Positions 5,157 to 8,404 of a stretch of 8,404 bases of DNA are shown in pieces. The notes below the pieces were generated by a model, which saw only the letters and a program-made list of their open reading frames with translations, was not told where the DNA came from and did no database searches. A program made the position numbers and the translations under genes. The stretch is taken from positions 1 through 8,404 of the forward strand of contig JAFCBW010000045.1 in assembly GCA_017610525.1 (NCBI GenBank), written 5' to 3'. Within the stretch, counting starts at the first letter, position 1; every line of letters begins with the position of its first letter. The stretch comes from Candidatus Nanohalarchaeota archaeon. Lineage in GTDB: Archaea > EX4484-52 > B79-G9.

Positions 5157-5709
5157 AACTACTTTCAGGCACTATCATATACACCGATTCAATTTCGTCA
5201 TCATTTTCTGCAGAATGCTTCATATTCCTTATTCCCTTTGATAGATGTATAATATCTCCATTGTATAGACTTAAGACTCCTTCTGGATGAGATAATCCAT
5301 ATAATGTCTCTGCAACAGCATCCAAACAATCAAGAAAATCAGTCTCAATAATAATGGTGTTATAGATGTAAGGAAACCCATTTTTTAAATTAAGATTAGT
5401 ATCGTTCCAAAATGCATCACGCATTTCCTCTCTAGTCAGTGGCTTTTCATTGAGAACTTTGTAAAAATCATTATTACGAATAGAACCTATCTTTGTAGGA
5501 TTTATGAGTATATTCTCAGCATCTTCATAATCAGGGTGAAGAAGCTTAAACAGAGGAGACTCACTACGCTCAACATATAGCCCGCCTGATTTATCAATGC
5601 CCAGATAATCGAAGTATACTTCTGGAGGCGGTGTTTTATCTTCTCCGAATCCTATCTTATCGGGATTGCCTCCAAATCCTATCATTAAATAATCTCTAGT
5701 TCTAACCAT
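5095..5709 (-). CDS. Protein of unknown function between dapF and dapL, opposite strand
   Basis: I do not recognise this 204-residue soluble protein. It is acidic and starts MVRTRDYLMIGFGGNPDKIG, with a glycine-rich beginning (IGFGGNPDKIGFGED). There is no signal peptide or membrane segment. A central HPDYEDAENILINPTKIGS and a FLDCLDAVAETLYGL helix are visible. The open frame extends to 5793, but the ATG at 5709 is preferred. A TATA box (TTTATAAG) lies 26-27 bases upstream, and the extra 28 residues would be translated across that promoter. The gene overlaps dapF tail-to-tail by 62 bp. Sitting antisense between two consecutive DAP-pathway genes, it may be a later arrival, and nothing in it suggests a role in lysine synthesis. 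Confidence 0.7.
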   Translation of the reverse strand: MVRTRDYLMIGFGGNPDKIGFGEDKTPPPEVYFDYLGIDKSGGLYVERSESPLFKLLHPDYEDAENILINPTKIGSIRNNDFYKVLNEKPLTREEMRDAFWNDTNLNLKNGFPYIYNTIIIETDFLDCLDAVAETLYGLSHPEGVLSLYNGDIIHLSKGIRNMKHSAENDDEIESVYMIVPESSSIVDQVFEIHQRTLQQPDRS

Positions 5710-5730
5710 GAGAAACGACTCAAGGGTAAC

Positions 5731-5740
5731 ACTTATAAAC
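5731..5740 (-). promoter_or_regulatory. TATA box for the 204-residue unknown gene
   Basis: The minus strand reads GTTTATAAGT, preceded by purine-rich AAAAG in the position expected for a TFB recognition element. Its centre is 26-27 bases from the ATG at 5709, implying a leaderless mRNA and settling the start choice. Confidence 0.7.
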
Positions 5741-5777
5741 CTTTTGATTCCTCTCAAAAAAACCAGCACACTCAATA

Positions 5778-5789
5778 TCTTTAAATAAC
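5778..5789 (+). promoter_or_regulatory. Candidate TATA box for dapL
   Basis: The sequence TCTTTAAATAAC lies about 52 bases upstream of the ATG at 5837. This would start transcription near 5810 with a short leader. No strong Shine-Dalgarno sequence is seen. It suggests that dapL is transcribed independently of dapF, despite belonging to the same pathway. Confidence 0.45.
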
Positions 5790-5836
5790 TCAACCAACAA
5801 TTTTACATCGAAAATCACAAAAAGACAGTGAAACCC

Positions 5837-7015
5837 ATGAAAATCGAAACAAGCTCAACCCTGAACACAATCGGCGCATATGCATTCGACGAAGTCGATA
5901 AGATGCGCGACAACCTCACAGCCAAAGGCATCGACGTAATCGACTTCGGCGTAGGAGACCCAAAAGAGCCAACCCCCCAAATAGTAAGAGACGCAGTAAA
6001 AACCGCAGTAGACAAAAGAAAGACAGACGGCTACCCGAGAAACAACGGCACCCCCGAATTCCTTGAGGCAGTCAAAAACTGGACAAAAAACAGATTTTCA
6101 GTAACCCTCGATAAAGATACAGAAATCGCATCAAACATAGGCTCAAAAGAAGCAGTATTCAACCTGCCCCTCGCATTCCTCAACCCCGGCGACATAGCAC
6201 TAATACCGAACCCCGGCTACCCACCCTATGAGCGCGGCACAATCTTTGCAAAAGGAAAACCAGTATTCATGAACCTCACAGAAGAAAACAGCTTCTGCCC
6301 GGACCCGGAAGATATCAGCACAGAAACAGCAAAAAAAGCAAAAATCATGTGGTTCAACTACCCAAACAGCCCAACAGGAAAAATCGCATCAAAAGAATAC
6401 ATAAAAAAATGCATAGACTTCTGCCACGACAACAACATAATACTTGCATCAGACGAGGCATACTCAGAAATCTACTTTGAAAAAAAGCCGCTCTGCCCAC
6501 TTGAAATATCAAAAGAAGGAGTCATATCAATAAACTCCCTATCGAAAAGAAGCAACATGACAGGCTACCGCGCAGGATGGCTTGCCGGCGACGAAAACAT
6601 AATATCAGCATACAAGAAACTGAAAGCGAACATAGACTCAGGAACATGCACATTCATACAGGATGCGGCAACAGCCGCCCTGAAAGACGAAAGACACGTA
6701 GAAGACATGCGAAAAAACTATCAGATCAAGCGCGACATAATGCTTGAAGCATTCAAAGACCTCGATCTGGAAGACTGCACCCCCGAATCCACATTCTACA
6801 TCTGGCAAAAAACACCCGACAACTGCACATCACTGGAATTCGTAAAAAAGCTCATGTGCGAAAAAACAGGCATAGTAGCAACCCCCGGTAACTTTCTTGC
6901 GGGTAAGGTTAATGACCTAAATCCCGGCGAAGGATACGTAAGATTCGCGCTCGTACCGACAATAGAAAAAACAAAAGAGGCAGCAGAGCGCCTTAAGAAT
7001 ATGACTTTTGACTAG
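5837..7015 (+). CDS. dapL: LL-diaminopimelate aminotransferase-like class I/II aminotransferase
   Basis: This 392-residue protein is a pyridoxal-phosphate aminotransferase of fold type I. Visible motifs, numbered from this ATG, are FGVGDPKEPTP (37-47), the GTPEFLEAVKNW segment, NYPNSPTG (174-181), SDEAYSEIYF (205-214), the cofactor lysine in SLSKRSNMTGYRAGW (Lys237) and GYVRFALVPT, whose Arg369 should bind the substrate carboxylate. The sequence is closest in style to the LL-DAP/succinyl-DAP aminotransferase group. With dapF nearby, the DapL reaction (tetrahydrodipicolinate plus glutamate to LL-DAP) is the best reading, although an aspartate-type aminotransferase cannot be excluded. A GTG at 5828 would add three residues; the ATG matches the usual N-terminus better. 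The coding strand is strikingly A/C-rich with abundant ATA codons. Confidence 0.8.
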   Translation: MKIETSSTLNTIGAYAFDEVDKMRDNLTAKGIDVIDFGVGDPKEPTPQIVRDAVKTAVDKRKTDGYPRNNGTPEFLEAVKNWTKNRFSVTLDKDTEIASNIGSKEAVFNLPLAFLNPGDIALIPNPGYPPYERGTIFAKGKPVFMNLTEENSFCPDPEDISTETAKKAKIMWFNYPNSPTGKIASKEYIKKCIDFCHDNNIILASDEAYSEIYFEKKPLCPLEISKEGVISINSLSKRSNMTGYRAGWLAGDENIISAYKKLKANIDSGTCTFIQDAATAALKDERHVEDMRKNYQIKRDIMLEAFKDLDLEDCTPESTFYIWQKTPDNCTSLEFVKKLMCEKTGIVATPGNFLAGKVNDLNPGEGYVRFALVPTIEKTKEAAERLKNMTFD

Positions 7016-7034
7016 TTGACTGCTAGATATTAGA

Positions 7035-7412
7035 TTAGAAGACACTAATTTTTCCTTGTTTCAGAATCTCCAATATTCCATTATATGTTTGTGTTTTTTC
7101 TTCATGTAAATAAGTTCTATCACATAAATCCTTAGAATCATAATTTATAACCCTTAAACCACTCTTTGATCGTTCAAACATTCCTTCCACTCCTACTGCA
7201 TCAAGTATTTCCACGGGTCGGAGTGGACTCGTATATATACTTCTAATTACATACTCTTTCTCGACCGATGAATCTAAACCAATATCCAAATCCTTCACTA
7301 AATCCAAAAAAAACCTACCCTCCGGACTATTATGTCTATTATAACCGTGAACATCAATTACATCAACCTGATATTCAGATCCATCAGGCGTCCCCTCATT
7401 ATGAAGGTTCAT
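7035..7412 (-). CDS. Protein of unknown function, 5' end uncertain
   Basis: From the only conventional start in frame (ATG 7412) this encodes 125 residues with no recognised family. Visible features are an acidic first half with VDVIDVHGYNRHNSPEG and FFLDLVKDLDIGLD, and a C-terminal half with SPLRPVEILDAVGVEGMF. The 7412 start is probably internal. The same frame stays open and protein-like upstream to 7547, reading for example VAFIGWKNAIPCK and SYIGLTGFEQELLRQL, before meeting TGA at 7548-7550 without an ATG. No TATA box lies at the usual distance from 7412. The gene is therefore probably longer and frameshifted, or uses an unusual start. It is transcribed in the same direction as the LOG-like gene upstream and lies 19 bases past the dapL stop on the opposite strand. 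Confidence 0.55.
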   Translation of the reverse strand: MNLHNEGTPDGSEYQVDVIDVHGYNRHNSPEGRFFLDLVKDLDIGLDSSVEKEYVIRSIYTSPLRPVEILDAVGVEGMFERSKSGLRVINYDSKDLCDRTYLHEEKTQTYNGILEILKQGKISVF

Positions 7413-7564
7413 TATCCTGAGTTGGCGTAAGAGTTCTTGCTCAAATCCAGTTAGACCAATGTATGAGTGATGAGTAGTAAACTTTAAATAATTATCTTTA
7501 GAGATTTTGCACGGTATTGCATTTTTCCACCCAATAAACGCAACCTGTCATGCATTTTTGTCAT
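7413..7564 (-). other. Likely 5' coding extension of the unknown gene, with a one-base frame break
   Basis: An ATG at 7564 lies 27 bases after a TATA-like TATAGATAT (7587-7595), the spacing seen at other genes here. It begins MTKMHD in a frame one base off from the 7547-7035 frame. A -1 change near 7548 would join MTKMHD to QVAFIGWKNAI and onward through 7412. This could be a real frameshift mutation, a base error in the sequence, or programmed slippage. No classic slippery heptamer sits at the junction. Confidence 0.45.
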
Positions 7565-7661
7565 AAATCCATAATCCCTACAGAAAATATCTATACCTCT
7601 ATTTATTGCTCTCATTTCGACAAACTAGACATGGCTACCGCTAACAACGAACAGGTTATGT

Positions 7662-7691
7662 GACAAAAGAACACCTATAAACACTTTTGTC
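7662..7691 (-). terminator. Stem-loop at the 3' end of the LOG-like gene
   Basis: GACAAAAG (7662-7669) and CTTTTGTC (7684-7691) form a perfect 8-bp inverted repeat with a 14-base loop that contains the stop codon (7675-7677). On the minus strand it could mark the transcript end or protect it. The loop also contains TTTATAGG, a possible TATA element for the next gene, so the role is uncertain. Confidence 0.4.
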
Positions 7692-8404
7692 GATAAGAAT
7701 CCCTAATACAACTCTTAAGGAAATTAGATGCTTCCACCATCTCGCTTGTATGAAAATAACGAAGATTTTCATGCGTATACCCTTCATTATATAATTCCAA
7801 TGTCGCACCTCCCGTAAGATTATCATAAAGAGCAATAACAGGAACACCCGAATCCCATGGATACCTCCCGCCACGCTCCGATGCCGTCTTAATCTCATCT
7901 TTTGCCTGACCACCACCCGAAAGTGCAACCAAAATATCAGAAGTATGGATAAATCTGGAAGACTCATCACCCCATTCATCACCAACATATATCATCTTGC
8001 TTACATCACACCAGGGGTGGACCAGTCCTTGACCACACATAATACCATTCGTATTAATTCCAAGATCTTTAGCAACATTATACATTGCCCATACACCACC
8101 CAAACGTGTACCTCCTGAAGTAGTTTCTACTTGGTCTCTCATCTCTGCAGGGATACCTGCACGCAACAAAGAACCCAGAGCATTTTCAAAATAAGGATAA
8201 TCTGTAAATGCCCCGGAAGTACTAACAAAACCAATATTTACAATTTGGTTTGTAATTAAATACCTATTGAATTTCTCAAACTCGCAAGTTTCACCATAGA
8301 ATGCTCTCTGGTTAGGTGTAATATTGTTTTTCAAAAAGGAAATAACACTATCAACTGTCGGAAGGACAACATTACTCCCTTCAAGTGTTGCAATTGCTTC
8401 TGAT
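7675..8404 (-). CDS. LOG/SLOG-like Rossmann nucleotide-binding protein (5'-partial)
   Basis: The frame is open to the window edge, so at least 242 residues are visible and the N-terminus is missing. The TTG at 8334 is internal. The order of motifs matches LOG/lysine-decarboxylase-like and SLOG Rossmann proteins. There is a strand NIGFVSTSGAF, then TTSGGTRLGGVWAMYNVAKDLG, which resembles the glycine-rich GGxxGLMG helix region. Next comes SRFIHTSDILVALSGGGQAKDEI (7891-7959), in the position of the family's R-x-x-x-L/A-D-A-x-x-x-L-PGGxGTxxE. PVIALYDN follows, and HTSEMVEASNFLK ends the domain. The signature is altered to SGGGQAKDE, lacking the Pro and the Gly-Thr. It may therefore bind a nucleotide-like ligand rather than act as a cytokinin-type phosphoribohydrolase. 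The assignment rests on motif order, not a database search. Confidence 0.5.
   Translation of the reverse strand, partial: SEAIATLEGSNVVLPTVDSVISFLKNNITPNQRAFYGETCEFEKFNRYLITNQIVNIGFVSTSGAFTDYPYFENALGSLLRAGIPAEMRDQVETTSGGTRLGGVWAMYNVAKDLGINTNGIMCGQGLVHPWCDVSKMIYVGDEWGDESSRFIHTSDILVALSGGGQAKDEIKTASERGGRYPWDSGVPVIALYDNLTGGATLELYNEGYTHENLRYFHTSEMVEASNFLKSCIRDSYRQKCL

Noticed and set aside
5710..5793. Longer 232-residue start for the opposite-strand gene between dapF and dapL
   Set aside because: The extra 28 codons span a strong TATA box placed exactly for the ATG at 5709.
7656..7988. Second minus-strand frame overlapping the LOG-like gene
   Set aside because: Its translation is dominated by Arg, Leu and Ile without any motif, while the overlapping frame has a coherent Rossmann pattern.

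Overview
The window looks archaeal. The tRNA at its left end carries an intron at the canonical 37/38 position within a bulge-helix-bulge-type fold and encodes no CCA. Most genes start at an ATG lying 26-28 bases downstream of a TATA box, which indicates leaderless transcripts. There is also an ADP-dependent sugar kinase and a HerA-type ATPase. The DNA is AT-rich and uses the isoleucine codon ATA freely. I cannot place the lineage. A tRNA-Ile with a UAU anticodon together with a diaminopimelate (DAP) pathway would fit a deep or reduced archaeal lineage, but that is inference.

Layout, left to right. A minus-strand, intron-containing tRNA-Ile(UAU) (35-180) diverges from a short ADP-dependent phosphofructokinase/glucokinase homologue (285-1406). 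That gene converges on, and overlaps by 17 bp, a minus-strand HerA-family ATPase (1390-2943). The HerA-type gene diverges from a cysteine-rich four-helix membrane protein (3031-3540). Next is a 99-codon membrane-protein gene (3738-4037) whose 5' end looks broken or interrupted: a plausible original start lies at 3607, separated from the body by about 101 bp that hold competing hairpins.

From 4040 to 4292 there is no long gene. The last half of this stretch is a tandem pair of 67-bp modules, each encoding a 20-residue mini-ORF whose end supplies the Shine-Dalgarno sequence for the next start. The second module runs directly into dapF (4293-5156). dapL (5837-7015) is the other DAP gene. Between them, on the opposite strand, is an unrecognised 204-residue protein gene (5095-5709) whose 3' end overlaps that of dapF.

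The right end (7016-8404) is minus-strand and AT-rich. It has an unrecognised gene (7035-7412, with an open coding extension to 7547 and a probable frameshift near 7550) and a partial LOG/SLOG-like nucleotide-binding protein gene that runs off the window edge.

Functionally, dapL and dapF give two steps of meso-DAP/lysine synthesis: LL-DAP formation, then epimerisation. The sugar kinase belongs to modified archaeal glycolysis. The most unusual feature is the tandem mini-ORF leader in front of dapF.
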